Source: Nephrocerus scutellatus (lineage: Eukaryota > Arthropoda > Insecta > Diptera > Pipunculidae). From it: a stretch of 64,000 nucleotides of DNA. The notes under the pieces were generated by a model, which saw only the letters and a list, made by a program, of their open reading frames with translations, was not told the origin of the DNA and made no database searches. The stretch is from contig OX352761.1 of NCBI GenBank assembly GCA_947095585.1, forward strand, positions 83,815,919 through 83,879,918. The letters run 5' to 3'. This document shows positions 1 through 10,693 of the stretch, piece by piece. Position 1 is the first letter of the stretch. Every line of letters starts with the position of its first letter. The position numbers and the translations under genes are program-made.

Positions 1-341
1 AGTGTATCCGAGGCTGATTTTGGGTTCCGTAATATGGTTTTTTACGGGCGAGGTTATTGGCCTCGCGCCAACCTTACTTTGAAGGGACTAGCCCGATCAT
101 TTCGCTTTTCCTGTACTGGAGGAAAATTACCAGCGGCCACCACGTGGAGGTATGATCGCACTTCCACCATTCATAGATAGTTGCGGCCACATGCATTTCT
201 GAAGCATTGTGTGTTATTCGCCCTACTCTGCTGATGGCTGACCGCCCTTAAGCACGTACGGGACACCTTTAATTTGGGATGGAATAAAGCAAAACCTAAC
301 TTTACATTACTCTGATAAGCGTACGGACTTCACAACCTAAA
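1..341. other. Unassigned left edge
   Basis: No open frame or motif is recognised here. It lies directly upstream of a recognisable errantivirus gag C-terminus and may be decayed gag or leader sequence, or a separate insertion. The frame that later reads as gag has a stop near 297, so coding continuity is not visible to the left of it. Confidence 0.3.
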
Positions 342-729
342 GAAAAGATCGCGATCGCGGCAAAGAAAGATTTATACGCTGAAATTTGCCTGAATTCATT
401 CCTGAGTGGCCTAAATGAACCACCAGACAATACAATTCACATCAAAAATCCGAATTCACACCCCCAGTCAGCAAATGGTAATTACAAACATCCTAAATTC
501 AAAACCAGCCTGTTTGCTGGCTGATTTCAATTTTCACGAAGCTAATAATCTAAACACAAGCCAAGAATTAGATCATTATTTTAATAGCGATGTCAACAAC
601 ATTCAGGAAACCCCAAAATTTTCAACGCTAGCCTCGAACAACCAAACGGGTATTTATCAACATTTCCTCACCTTTCGGCAGGCCGCTTCGATTTCTCTTA
701 GATACAGGCGCATCAGCCTCCTTCCTTAA
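342..729 (+). pseudogene. gag: Errantivirus gag, C-terminal remnant
   Basis: One frame (from about 342) reads KKDLYAEICLNSFLSGLNEP, a conserved stretch of errantivirus Gag, then runs into a stop. A second frame (415-729) continues with the acidic, Asn-rich C-terminal region typical of these Gags, so at least one frameshift lies between. No zinc knuckle is present, as is usual for errantivirus Gag. The stretch is followed directly by the protease in a third frame. Confidence 0.6.
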
Positions 730-1370
730 CCCAGAATACGTACCGCAAAACAAACAAATGTTTTGCAAGCATGTCACCATTACCACCGGTTTAAGAGTTA
801 CCAATTAGAGAAACAACCATTTTCTCAGAATTTAATCAGGAGGGATCGTTTAAATTCCTTATATTCAAATTTCATAAATTTTTTGATGGTCTCCTAGGTA
901 TTGACACCCTTGTTTCCTTGGACGCAAAGATTGACTTATAAAAGAAAATCTTGACGATCAAAAACTCAATAAACCCCTTAAATATCGAACCTAATAAATC
1001 TTCTGGTATAATAATAATTCCCCAAAATTCTAAGTTACTGACCAAGTTACCAGTAGACAAAGGACAGGCATCTATCTGAATCGAACTCAAATCACTTCTC
1101 TTCATAAGACAAGGTCTCTATGAAGCCGAGAACTGGTACAGCACCATCGAAATAATAAATTATTCAAACGAAAAGCAAACCTTTATGTTGGAATCGGCAC
1201 TCAACGTGGAAAGATATAATCCAATGGAATACATTGAAATAAATAACTTCAATGAAAGAATAGATAACACAATACCTCAAAAGAACATAACAGACCTTAT
1301 TACAACAAATAACTTAAACCCAGAGAAGCGTAAAGAAATACTAAAGATCTGTAAGGAATATAACGACCTT
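677..1370 (+). pseudogene. pol: Errantivirus protease and pro-RT linker remnant
   Basis: The retropepsin active site LLDTGAS is visible with the DTG codons at 701-709, in a different frame from the gag tail. Reading on with frame changes gives FFDGLLGIDTL, the conserved second protease motif, near 880-900, then the linker towards RT, including an open stretch at 1185-1376. Several stops and frame changes show it is dead. The protease would have matured the Gag-Pol polyprotein. Confidence 0.65.
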
Positions 1371-1380
1371 ATATAAACGA

Positions 1381-2640
1381 AAGGTGAACCGTTAACATTC
1401 ACAAACCAAATAAAGCATAGAATCAGTACAACTGGTGATATTCCAATCCACACGAAATCTTATAGATACCCTTCCGTTCATAAACAAGAGGTACAAAAAC
1501 AGATTTCTAAAATGTTGGAGCAAGAAGTAATAAGACATAGTTACTCTCCGTGTGTGGATTGTCCCCAAAAAACTGGACGCCAGCAGGAAACAAAAATGGA
1601 GACTTATCATTGATTACAGGAAGGTCAACGAAAAAACTGTGTCTGACCGCTACCCATTGCCCAACATCAATGAAATCTTGGGAAATTGCCTGTATTTTAC
1701 CACTTTTGATCTGGCGAGTGGCTTAGACCAGATCGAAATGGATAGCAAGAATATCCAAAAATCCGCGTTTACAATCGAAGGACGACATTATGAGTACCTA
1801 AGAATGTTCTTCGGTTTAAAAAACGCTCCATCAACGTTTCAACGGTTAATGGACAATGTCTTGAAGGAATTGGTGGGAAAAATCTGCCTTGTCTATCTAG
1901 ATGATATTATCATCTATTCCACTTCACTCCAAGAACATATTGGAAGTATAAAACAGGTTTTTAGCTAACTACGGGAAGCAAACTTTAAGATACAGATGGA
2001 CAAATGTGAATTTTTTATAACCCCCGAAGGCATTAAACCAAATCCTGCAAAAATTCACGCTATAAAGAACTTTCCAATTTCCACATGGAGATAAAAGTAT
2101 TTATAGGGTTAATAGAATATTTTAGGAAATTCATAAAAGATCTGGCAAAATTAACCAAACCTCTAACAAACTGTTTAAAAAAGGGATCAGAGATTAAAAT
2201 AGACCAAAATTATCTGGATGCCTTTGAAACATGTAAGAATCTACTAATTAATGACGCAATCCTCCAATACACAAATTTTACTAAACCCTTCGTTCTTACA
2301 ACGGACGCGAGTAATTATGCATTGGGAGCTATCTTATCACAGGTAGTGATAAGCCAATTTGCTTCGCAAGTCGCACGCTTTCCACAACAGAATGTAACTA
2401 CTCCACGATCGAAAAGGAACTCTTGGCTCTTGGAACACGATATTTCCGGCCATACTTATGTGGAAGATAATTCCAAATAGTAACAGACCATAGGCCCCTC
2501 ACATGACTTATAAGTCTGAAGCAGCCAAACTCTAAGTTAGAAGAGTTCTACTGTGAGATCGTATACAAAAAAGGGAAAGCAAACACCAACGCAGACGCCC
2601 TGAGTCGTGTTAGAATCACAAATCCGGATACAGAACAAGA
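1381..2640 (+). pseudogene. pol: Errantivirus reverse transcriptase and RNase H remnant
   Basis: The RT fingers begin near 1500 ([13 protein letters not shown]). The open segment 1552-1968 carries the palm motifs [13 protein letters not shown] and [10 protein letters not shown], with the YLDD catalytic box at 1894-1905. In typical Gypsy RTs the first motif reads LASGFHQI; here GLDQI is seen. After a frameshift, 2085-2480 has the thumb and connection (IGLIEYFRKFI) and the RNase H start (LTTDASNYALGAILSQ). A further frame gives the C-terminal TDHRPLT and KANTNADALSRV motifs up to about 2640. It made DNA from the element RNA; it is now broken in at least three places. Confidence 0.85.
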
Positions 2641-2984
2641 ACTCTATAACAATGACGATGAAGTGAATACCGCTCACAGTGCTCAAGAGAATTTAAGTGA
2701 AGGAATAACATATCCGAAAAACCTCTGAATTAGTTTAGCATTCAAGTCATACTGGAAATTAACCACAGAGGAAGTTCATTGACGACTGAAAACGTATTCA
2801 AAAACAAACAAATACGGGTTATACGTATATCAACTTTCGATGAAGACACAATGATAAGTATTTTCAAAAAAAAAAATTTCCCCCAAATAAACTGACCGCT
2901 GTAAACACAGATGACTAAACATTCCGCGTTGTTCAATCTACATTTTCTAAATACTTTTCGCAGAATAAAACATTTCGCGTCATA

Positions 2985-3850
2985 CGATGCACAGAAATTT
3001 TAACTGATATAAAAAACGAGGACGAAGAAGAAAAGACCATCCGTGACTACCACGAACAATCGAACCACCGAGGTATAAATGAAACGCACCTTCATTTAAA
3101 ACGTGAATTTTTCTTCCCAAATATGAAAAACATGATTACAAAAACTCTCAACAATTGCGGAAAATGTAAGCTGCTAAAATACGAAACCCCCCAAACCACA
3201 ACACGTCAAGCCTGAAAATCCTTTAAAACCATTAGAAATCATTCACATCGACATCTATAGTATAAATAACAACCAAATTCTTAAATTAATATATAAATTT
3301 TCTCGCTTCGCCTGTGGATATACTTTAACGTGTAGAAGCAGTGTAAGTATCTTGAAGTCCCTAAAAAATTACATTAGTTTCTATGGCATACAAAAAAAAT
3401 AGGTATGCGACCAGGGCTGCGAATTCGTGGCAAATATATTTAAAGATTTTTGTAAAAAAATGAGTATAACTTTGCATTTCACCTCATTTCAACAAACAAG
3501 CAGTACCTCTCCGGTGGAGAGATTACATTCTAAACTGACAGAAATTTACAGGCTTATTCTGTCAGAAAGAAAAGAGCAAAAACTTACCACAGAACACGAG
3601 GAGATATTGTTTGAAACCCTTATTACGTATAATAACGTCATTCACTCGATTACAAATCACACTCCCTGCGAGTTTTTCTTTGGAAGGCCCTACAAATTCT
3701 GTAAAACTCTAGATTTCTCCAACGAACACGAATACCTATCCAAACTGAATGAATTTCTTAAAAAACCCTAAAATCCCAGAATAGACAAAATAACCACCAT
3801 CGAATCGAAAATTTAAATATCTCTATAGAATAACCGCAGGAAATCGAGGA
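2985..3850 (+). pseudogene. pol: Errantivirus integrase remnant
   Basis: An HHCC zinc domain can be read at about 3035-3180 (DYHEQSNHRG ... NNCGKCKLLK). The catalytic core follows with HIDIYS near 3246, a broken CDQGCEF near 3408-3425, and the segment 3427-3771 that carries SPVERLHSKL with the third acidic residue. Stops and frame changes are frequent, so this is a relic. Integrase would have joined the cDNA to the chromosome. Confidence 0.75.
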
Positions 3851-3980
3851 TAACGAGGTTGTCTTCAGGAAAGAAGCAAGGAGGAATAAACTTACGCGTA
3901 GATTATCGAAATATATAACCAATAAAGTAAACAAATTTACAATTTTAAGAAAAAACAGTAAAAAGATTCATAAAAGTAAA

Positions 3981-4062
3981 CGAAGAAGAAAACATAAAAA
4001 ATACAACTTAAAGTCAAATTACGAAGAAGAAAACATAAAAAATACAACTTAAAGTCAAATTA
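3981..4062 (+). repeat. 41-bp tandem duplication
   Basis: Two adjacent, essentially identical 41-bp units (3981-4021 and 4022-4062) beginning CGAAGAAGAAAACATAAAAA lie downstream of the integrase relic. Nothing else is recognised between 3850 and 4176 except AT-rich sequence and the start of a longer direct repeat at 4105. Confidence 0.9.
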
Positions 4063-4176
4063 TTAGTATATATAAATTTTAAATATTTTGAAGTTATTTT
4101 TAATACATTCACGGCATATGAATGTAACAAGATAGTGTATATGATTACTGAGGCTATCCATTCTTATATATATATA

Positions 4177-5480
4177 AAGGGTGTTTTTTTAGGAGGTTTG
4201 TTTTTCCGATAGATGTCGTTTTATTTTATGACAGTTGTTTTGACAGCTCAAAGTGGCATTTCTACTCAGTATTGTTTGGCAAATCATTATGAATAGGTTA
4301 ACTCCAGAACAACGTTTTCAAATCGTGGAAATTTATTTTCAAAATCAGTGTTCAATTAAAAATGTTTATAGAGCACTTCGTGAATTTTATGGTGCACATA
4401 ATCGTCCGTCAGAGACCACCATAAAGAACGTAATTACCAAATTTCGGTCTACATTCACTCTTTTGGATGCCAAGCCACCGACAAGAATGAGAAGAGTTCG
4501 TACAGAAGAAAATATTGCTGTCGTTGAGGCCAGTGTCGAAGAAAACGACAATTTATCGATTCGTCGTCGTGCTCAGCAAATTGGACTTTGTCCATCGACT
4601 TTATGGAAAATTTTACGTAAAGATTTGGGTTTGGTGCCATACAAAATTCAATTGGTGCAAGAATTAAAGCCACACGACCATCGTTTGCGCCGTGAATTCA
4701 GTGATTGGTCGTTAAATCAATTGAACGAAGATCCATTTTTTTACCGTAAAATTCTCTTCAGTGATGAGGCGCATTTTTTGTTAAATGGATACGTCAACAA
4801 ACAAAATTGTCGCATTTGGAGCAAAGATAATCCACACGCCGTTCAAGAATTACCAATGCATCCTGATAAATGTACTGTTTGGTGCGGTCTATGGGCTGGT
4901 GGGATCATCGGTCCATATTTCTTTAAAAATGAGGAAGGACGACGCGTTACCGTGAATGGAAATCGATACAGAACCATGTTAAATGAGTTTTTGTTGTCAA
5001 ATCTTGAAGATATGGATATGGATGAAATGTGGTTTCAACAAGATGGTGCCACTTGCCATACAGCACGTGAAACAATCGACTTATTGAAAGAAACTTTCAA
5101 CGACAACATTATTTCGAGAAATGGTCCGGTGAATTGGCCTCCGCGTTCGTGCGATTTGACGCCACTCGATTACTTTTTGTGGGGATACGTGAAGTCATTG
5201 GTTTGTGTGGATAAACCTCAATCGATTGACGCTTTGGAAACCAATATTCAACGTGTCATTGCTGACATACGCCCTCAAATGCTTGAAAAAGTGCTGGAAA
5301 ATTGGACCTCCAGAATGACATTTGTGAAAAATAGTCGTGGTAGCCATATGCCAGAAATTGTGTTTAAATGTTAAATGCCAAAAAATTATCTACCAAATAA
5401 AAAAAAATTTTGGTCATTTCATAATTTTATATGTGTTTTATTCAAAAAAAAAATCGGCAACCTCTTAAAAAAACACCCGT
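4177..5480 (+). mobile_element. DD41D (rosa-type) mariner, copy 1
   Basis: A 1304-bp element with inverted ends (left AAGGGTGTTTTTTTAGGAGG, right ending AACCTCTTAAAAAAACACCCGT) is flanked by TA on both sides (4175-4176 and 5481-5482), the expected target duplication of Tc1/mariner elements. It holds one intact transposase ORF. Copy 2 at 23736-25037 is almost identical, so this family moved recently. Confidence 0.95.
4289..5374 (+). CDS. Mariner transposase, DD41D
   Basis: The 361-residue transposase of the surrounding element cuts and pastes it at TA sites. Residues 1-115 form the paired helix-turn-helix DNA-binding region. The catalytic triad is D159 (LFSDEAH), D252 (QQDGATCH) and D294 (LTPLDYF). 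There are 41 residues between the second and third Asp, the spacing of the rosa subfamily first known from Ceratitis. I chose the ATG at 4289 (MNRLTPEQ) because it starts the conserved N-terminus; an upstream in-frame ATG at 4253 would add 12 hydrophobic residues. The ORF has no stop or frameshift, so it may still be active. It differs from copy 2 at a Cys/Tyr site (LVCVDK versus LVYVDK) and in the last residues. Confidence 0.93.
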   Translation: MNRLTPEQRFQIVEIYFQNQCSIKNVYRALREFYGAHNRPSETTIKNVITKFRSTFTLLDAKPPTRMRRVRTEENIAVVEASVEENDNLSIRRRAQQIGLCPSTLWKILRKDLGLVPYKIQLVQELKPHDHRLRREFSDWSLNQLNEDPFFYRKILFSDEAHFLLNGYVNKQNCRIWSKDNPHAVQELPMHPDKCTVWCGLWAGGIIGPYFFKNEEGRRVTVNGNRYRTMLNEFLLSNLEDMDMDEMWFQQDGATCHTARETIDLLKETFNDNIISRNGPVNWPPRSCDLTPLDYFLWGYVKSLVCVDKPQSIDALETNIQRVIADIRPQMLEKVLENWTSRMTFVKNSRGSHMPEIVFKC

Positions 5481-5716
5481 TATATATAGAGATCAGCATA
5501 AATTTGTTGCGAAAAAAATAAGACCACTGGGTATTTTAATTTTTCGGTAAAATATATTTAATACAAAAAAAAGCTAAAACTACTTATATGAATACTACTT
5601 TAAAAAAATGGACAATCTTAATAATCGAAAATTCGTGCCGACTAGCGCAACCGACCAGTTATAAAAATCAAAACGAACTCCTCTTCTTTTTCACAGTCGT
5701 TCGTTCGTTCAAATCT

Positions 5717-5845
5717 TCATAGCAGGTCCCACACATGCAGTGCCTTTAGCAGCCGGTACCATGTCCACAGTTTCAGCAGTCCGGTCAGCAGTAATCCGAT
5801 GCCGCACACACCCGTAACGGCGATGAGTAGCTTTGCTGGTGTCAT
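5717..5845 (-). other. Short minus-strand frame with one membrane helix
   Basis: The frame reads MTPAKLLIAVTGVCGIG and continues with a Leu-rich stretch ending in KLWTWYRLLKAL. That is a single hydrophobic helix with basic residues after it, as at the C-terminal anchor of retroelement Env proteins. A stop lies just upstream in frame, so only a fragment is present. It points the opposite way to the errantivirus env around it. I do not recognise the family. Confidence 0.25.
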
Positions 5846-6218
5846 TCCTTGTAATTGTCAACAACCTGTGCTGACTAACCTATTTATCGGCAAGTAGGTA
5901 GTACTTAGTACTAAATGCGCGACAATCACCCGTGGGATGATTCAGCCGACCTACAAACGAAACAATTCATATGCCGCAATCTGATACTCAAGAATTTCGT
6001 TGACATGGTACCGCTGTTGCGACCTAAGAACGACGGCGACTGCGCAACATATCTGAAATAGAGGACTTGCAAAAAATGCATGAGTGCATGAGTAATTCTA
6101 ATGACGCATATAATAAAAGATATGTTATTAATATACAGATAATATAAAGATAATGATATGAAAATACTACGATAACGGAACATATTATGGATGCAGGGAA
6201 CGTTTTTCCCACAAGTCC

Positions 6219-6221
<3 letters not shown>

Positions 6222-6260
<39 letters not shown>
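6222..6260. repeat. (TA)n microsatellite
   Basis: About 19 uninterrupted TA dinucleotides, directly following CACAAGTCCCACA. Confidence 0.98.
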
Positions 6261-6263
<3 letters not shown>

Positions 6264-6573
6264 AAAAAGAAAAAATATACATATATAACATATACACATA
6301 AAGAAAACAAATTTTTTCAGAACTACTAAATCCATTCACGGCATATGAGTGTAAACATGGTAGCAAAATCACGGCACATGATTTAGAGGCTACCCACTTT
6401 AACCAAAGTTTAAATAACATAATACAATCACGGCATATGATTTCTATTATAAATACTATAATCAAAAAAAAAAATTCAACAATCAAAACTATATAATACT
6501 ACACTATAACTATGTAATATACCTTAGAACACTGCATTCAACACAAATTTCATTCTTTACTTACATTTCTTTT

Positions 6574-6926
6574 AGGAAATCTTTTGTTTCACCCCAACTA
6601 ATCAAAATCTACCACATACCTAAAAATCGAAGTATTCTACCGCTTCAACTAGGACCCGCGAGAACTATATCTAATTTTCATATTCTTATTCATATTATTA
6701 ACCTTGATAGCTACAGTAACAATATACAAAGTATAGCAAAATCGCTAAACCTCTTCGAAAAAAGAGCTACGATTACCAACTCTGTACAGATTACATCTCT
6801 AAAACTTTAAGAGCTAGAACGAACAATACTAACAATATAACCTACTATTTATAAGAAATAAACGAGGGTTGTTCAATAGACTAGGATCTGCCATTAAAAT
6901 TATTATTGGTAATCTCGATGTCCAAG
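6574..6926 (+). pseudogene. env: Errantivirus env, 5' portion
   Basis: A pyrimidine tract and AG at 6574-6575 resemble the splice acceptor that makes errantivirus env mRNA. Downstream reading frames give surface-subunit-like sequence (HIINLDSYSNNIQSIAKSL). Near the end is a furin-type site RNKR (6854-6865) followed by GLFNRLGSAIK, the fusion-peptide region of baculovirus F-like Env proteins. The reading frame breaks off at 6926, where the ATGC target site of the giant LTR element begins; the continuation is at 22554. Stops and frame changes within this part show it was already decaying or has decayed since. Env of this type would mediate membrane fusion. Confidence 0.75.
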
Positions 6927-6930
6927 ATGC

Positions 6931-9900
6931 TGTAATGGTCTTCTTTGGGGGGGTCAGCATGGCCCAATTAAAGGTCCAGCCATGCCTGCCCTGGGAGGCT
7001 CCAACCTTCCGGTTCGCATGCGCTCGTACGGCCTTGCTCGTCGGCATTGGGGGGGGATCTTGGTCGGTTAGGACCTCCTTTCCATTGACTGTAAATTTAA
7101 TTCGCATGCTTTATAGATAAAAAGAAAGGGGGTGACGAGAGGAGGTAAGAAGGTGACATACACAAACAAGCTCAAAAAAATTTCACCTCCCAAAAAAAAA
7201 GGGGAAGGTGTGTTGATTTGGAACCCTGAAACGGCTCCTAGACAGCGAAGCTGATACTCATCTTGATGTGGGTAGACGGAACGGTGTACCATGGTCTACT
7301 CAGCAGACCCCGTTCCTTTTCTTTACCCACCCTTCCGATGGACCTCGATGTAATTGAGCCCCCTAATTGGAGTTAATTCCCTGTCGTCGCCGCTGGATTT
7401 ACTTCCGCTGGAAGAGGATAAATGAGGGAAAATCACTAGTTTTTCATTTTCTTGTATACAATTTATTTCGGTTACTTTATTATATAGACTATATTTAGGG
7501 GCATCTTATTCTACTAGGTACATCTGCATATATATACAAGTACATTAATTTACATATTAAAGTTATTTCCCTTCCACGGGGCATCAATTCACTTAATACC
7601 TTAAATAGGTATACAAAACAATTTTATTATCAATTTTCATAGCAAACAACAAAAGCCTTAGCCCGAAAGAAGAACTATAACCACCGACGGGGACTACCGA
7701 GGATTCCTTTCGGGAGAACAAAAAAACAAAGGATTTAACGCGTTTGCAAAAAAAAACCCAAATGTTTACGCTATTGGCCGTATTCGAGGACCAGTGGAGC
7801 TTATGGTGTTAAGTCTTTTGCCTTAAGGGAACTTAACTTTTATATGCAATTTTATATCGTATCATAGTTATTATTAGGGTACTTACTTGGAGTCCGCAAC
7901 TTGAAGGCGTGCTAGCATTCCTTCCTGTGGGCAACTTAAAGAAAGTATTAAAGTTAAGAGTGGTAGCTTAAACCAGCCACCCGTTCTACCGATTGAAAAC
8001 CAAAATCGTGTTCAGTGGTTTCACTGCTTTCAAATTAGACATTTTTCTAACCATCTATCTCTTATCTGTTTACTCTACGTGGTTCTTATAGCGTCTTCTT
8101 ATTGGCGGACTTCAGTTAGGAAACTGATTTACTAACCCTAAATAGTACCGGAATATATAAAAGAAATCTTTCAACAGAATATTGAAAATTTCTTCCATAA
8201 GTTTAATAGTAAGGAATTAAATTTTTATTTATATTTTATGCAGAACTTCCATAGGAACTTACTTTATATATTATTTCATTGGCACAAATGGTCAGGCCAA
8301 AAATAACAACAAAAAAACGAATCGTGAACCTTTCCTTAACAATTTAGTTAAACTAAGTTAATTAGCAAAATTTAAGAAAAGGAATCTTAGTCCTTTTATG
8401 AACAATTACTTAACCAAATTATTTAATTATTGTTATTAACTAAACAAATTAATTAATTAGTATTATTATTTAAAAAAATTTAAATCTTAAACTTGTGATG
8501 GACAAGTCATAATTTAAACTAAGTGAATTAGTAAGAATCTAGGAAGAAAGAACCTTAGTCCTTTAATGGACAATTAATTAAACAAGGTTATTAATTTAGA
8601 GATATTAATTAAACAAATTAATTTCTTGGCGATAATTATTTAAAAAAGGAAATCTTAAAAATGTAATAGGCAGGTAATAAGGTAATAATTTAAACTAAGT
8701 GAATTAGTAAAAAATTTTAAGAAGGAAAAAAAAATCTTAGTCCTTTAATGGACAATTAATTAAACAAGGTAATTAATTTAGGGATATTAATTAAACAAAT
8801 TAATTTCTTGGCGATAATTATTTAAAAAAAAGGGAAATCTTAAAACTGTAATAGGCAGGTAATAAGGCCCAGTTAATTAGAGTTATTTATAAAAAAACAA
8901 GGAAATCTTAAACCTTTTATTTGGTAACTCATAATTCGAGTTAATTACTAAGAAAAGGAAAAAAAAAACACCGGAAAATCTTGAACCGTTCTTCTTCTTC
9001 TTCTCGAAAATATTAAATATTAATAATCAAATAAAAAAACTATCGAATTCGCATGGTTTGCTTCCAAAAACAAAATGCCGGAAGACGATACAGATCCCAC
9101 CTTGTAATACTATTCTGTTGCTCGGTCGCATGTTGTCCTTTTCTGCCTAATGATTACGAGATTGAAAGCAACCATTGGAGTCTGTTGCCGAAACTTTGCT
9201 TTATCCCACGCTGAGAAGAATTTTGGTTTGATGGCTCCCGGTGGGATGCTTTAAGGAGTCGATAACCGGACAGAAGAGGTAGATAAGGATGTCGTTCTTT
9301 ATTCCTCAAAGCTTTCCGCATATTTCAACTACGCCGCTCGACGAACTGTTGAGGCAGCCGAATGCGTGACAACTTTCTGGTCTGGGCTTAACTCAGCGCA
9401 ACCAACATATCATGCCGCATGTCATCCGGAAATGAATTGGGTGGAGACCCCCTTATTGCGGCACAATACCGCTCACCACCGAACTGTTGTCACCAGACGC
9501 CAACTAGCCTCTTCACTCTTCCCTCCCAGATGGGCCAATTTTCTATATTCGTCACTCAAAATTTCCTTCTTAATTAAAAGATGGAATTCACTTAGGAAGG
9601 AAACAGAGAACACTTTAGGCACCACTGTAACTGTATGGCAAGGTTTAAGTTGAAATTATCATTTCCCAACAGAAAGCCCCAAAGCACATGGATTATCCCA
9701 GAATACAGTCTTCTAGCACACGATTCCGACTTTACAAGTACTCACTTAATCCTCACAACACAAAAAAAAACCCACAATTTTATTAATTCTTTTTTTTTTT
9801 TTGACTTGGAAAACCCGTCTACGAGTCGAAAAAAACTTTGTACTGCGAACAACGCAACCTAGAACATTCCACAAGCGTCTGGAGGAAGTCCTTAGTTCCA

Positions 9901-10693
9901 AGAATTTCGCGTTCACTATCAATCTCGATTTCTTTTTCCTGTTTTATCTGATGGTGCGAATTAATTAGTCGGAAATATTTTTTTAATTTTCAGAATAAAT
10001 CCACAACAGACTTTTAGCACCGAACAATAAAGAAAACCAAGCCACTAAAGCAAAACAAAAGGTACAGTCAACTTTTTCTTAAATTTAATTTGCAGCGAAT
10101 CTATCACCCGAACCGTACCGCTTGATGACCACCAACTGACTTCCTTTATTATCGCAAAATTGCCACGCCACACTCTCTCATTGCCACGATGCGCCATTCA
10201 TTTTACATTCTTCGAGTTTCTCCCTTTTCGCATTCGGCGAGCCGCATTGAGCAAACGCATGTATGTCAATATGTACATACGGTTGTCACTCGAGTCTGTA
10301 CCGGTGGTTTAATCGCGTGATCCTACGGTGTTTGACCACTTCAGCTGAGGGAGAGACGCAAGTCAGAACATCCGACTTTGCGGTACTCTCGGATGGTGCT
10401 CTCTTTGAGGTTAGCAACAACCGAGACTACAGAAATTTCTTCGTGTATGGTGTGTCTGTATTGGGGTGACGCTAGACGGCTAGAGCATCACCAATACAAT
10501 TCGTACATACAGCTCTGTGACTGTACCATCTTGAAGTGATTTTAGAGCCCTATATTTCCATCAGCAACGGTTTCAGCCGACAATTAAATTACAACGAAAA
10601 ATTTTCCCAAAATTCCCACTCTCTATAGGGTGAGTGATCACACCTCAGTCAGATAGCTAGGTTGGTTCGCGCTTGCTAAACCCGACCATTACA
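6931..10693 (-). repeat. Giant LTR, left copy (3' LTR of the minus-strand element)
   Basis: This 3763-bp LTR is nearly identical to 18785-22549. Visible differences include A at 10066 against G at 21922, and small changes near 7356, 7376, 9437, 9548 and 9739. It contains no convincing gene; short frames such as 7068-7292 and 10263-10469 occur in both LTRs and have no recognisable domain. An AT-rich degenerate repeat lies at 8340-8935. I see no purine tract at the internal edge (10694 onward), where a polypurine primer would be expected. Confidence 0.95.
8340..8935. repeat. AT-rich degenerate tandem repeat inside the LTR
   Basis: A block of roughly 170-190 bp, with landmarks CCTTAGTCCTTTAATGGACA, ATTAATTAAACAA and TAATAGGCAGGTAATAAGG, recurs about three and a half times with drift. 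The same block is at about 20195-20800 in the other LTR. It accounts for part of the unusual LTR length. Confidence 0.85.

Larger units (their letters stand above)
5483..6573. other. Unassigned sequence between mariner 1 and env
   Basis: This part has a TATA-like box (TTATAAAAATC near 5659) followed by a CT-rich start-like region, suggesting LTR-derived sequence. A 60-bp segment near 6332-6395 repeats 4105-4165 (both contain CACGGCATATGA); this motif recurs with small changes near 6372 and 6428. A minus-strand 42-codon frame at 5717-5845 encodes one strong membrane helix. None of this gives a confident gene. Confidence 0.35.

Noticed and set aside
1..341. 5' LTR or ribosomal RNA-like sequence at the left edge
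   Set aside because: No LTR partner, primer site or recognised rRNA motif could be seen.
5926..6486. 186-aa and 103-aa minus-strand frames with many Tyr/Ile residues
   Set aside because: They run through a (TA)n tract that encodes alternating Tyr-Ile; this is low-complexity sequence, not a gene.
7068..7292. 74-aa minus-strand frame present in both giant LTRs (also 18923-19147)
   Set aside because: Explained by LTR duplication; no recognisable motif and not preceded by gene signals.
9366..9862. Plus-strand frames of 95 and 75 aa in the giant LTR
   Set aside because: LTR sequence, opposite to the element; the second LTR has changes in the same frame without any sign of constraint.
10263..10469. 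68-aa frame found three times with identical sequence (also 11597-11803 and 22119-22325)
   Set aside because: All copies lie in the giant LTR or its duplicate, so repetition reflects the LTR; no domain is visible.
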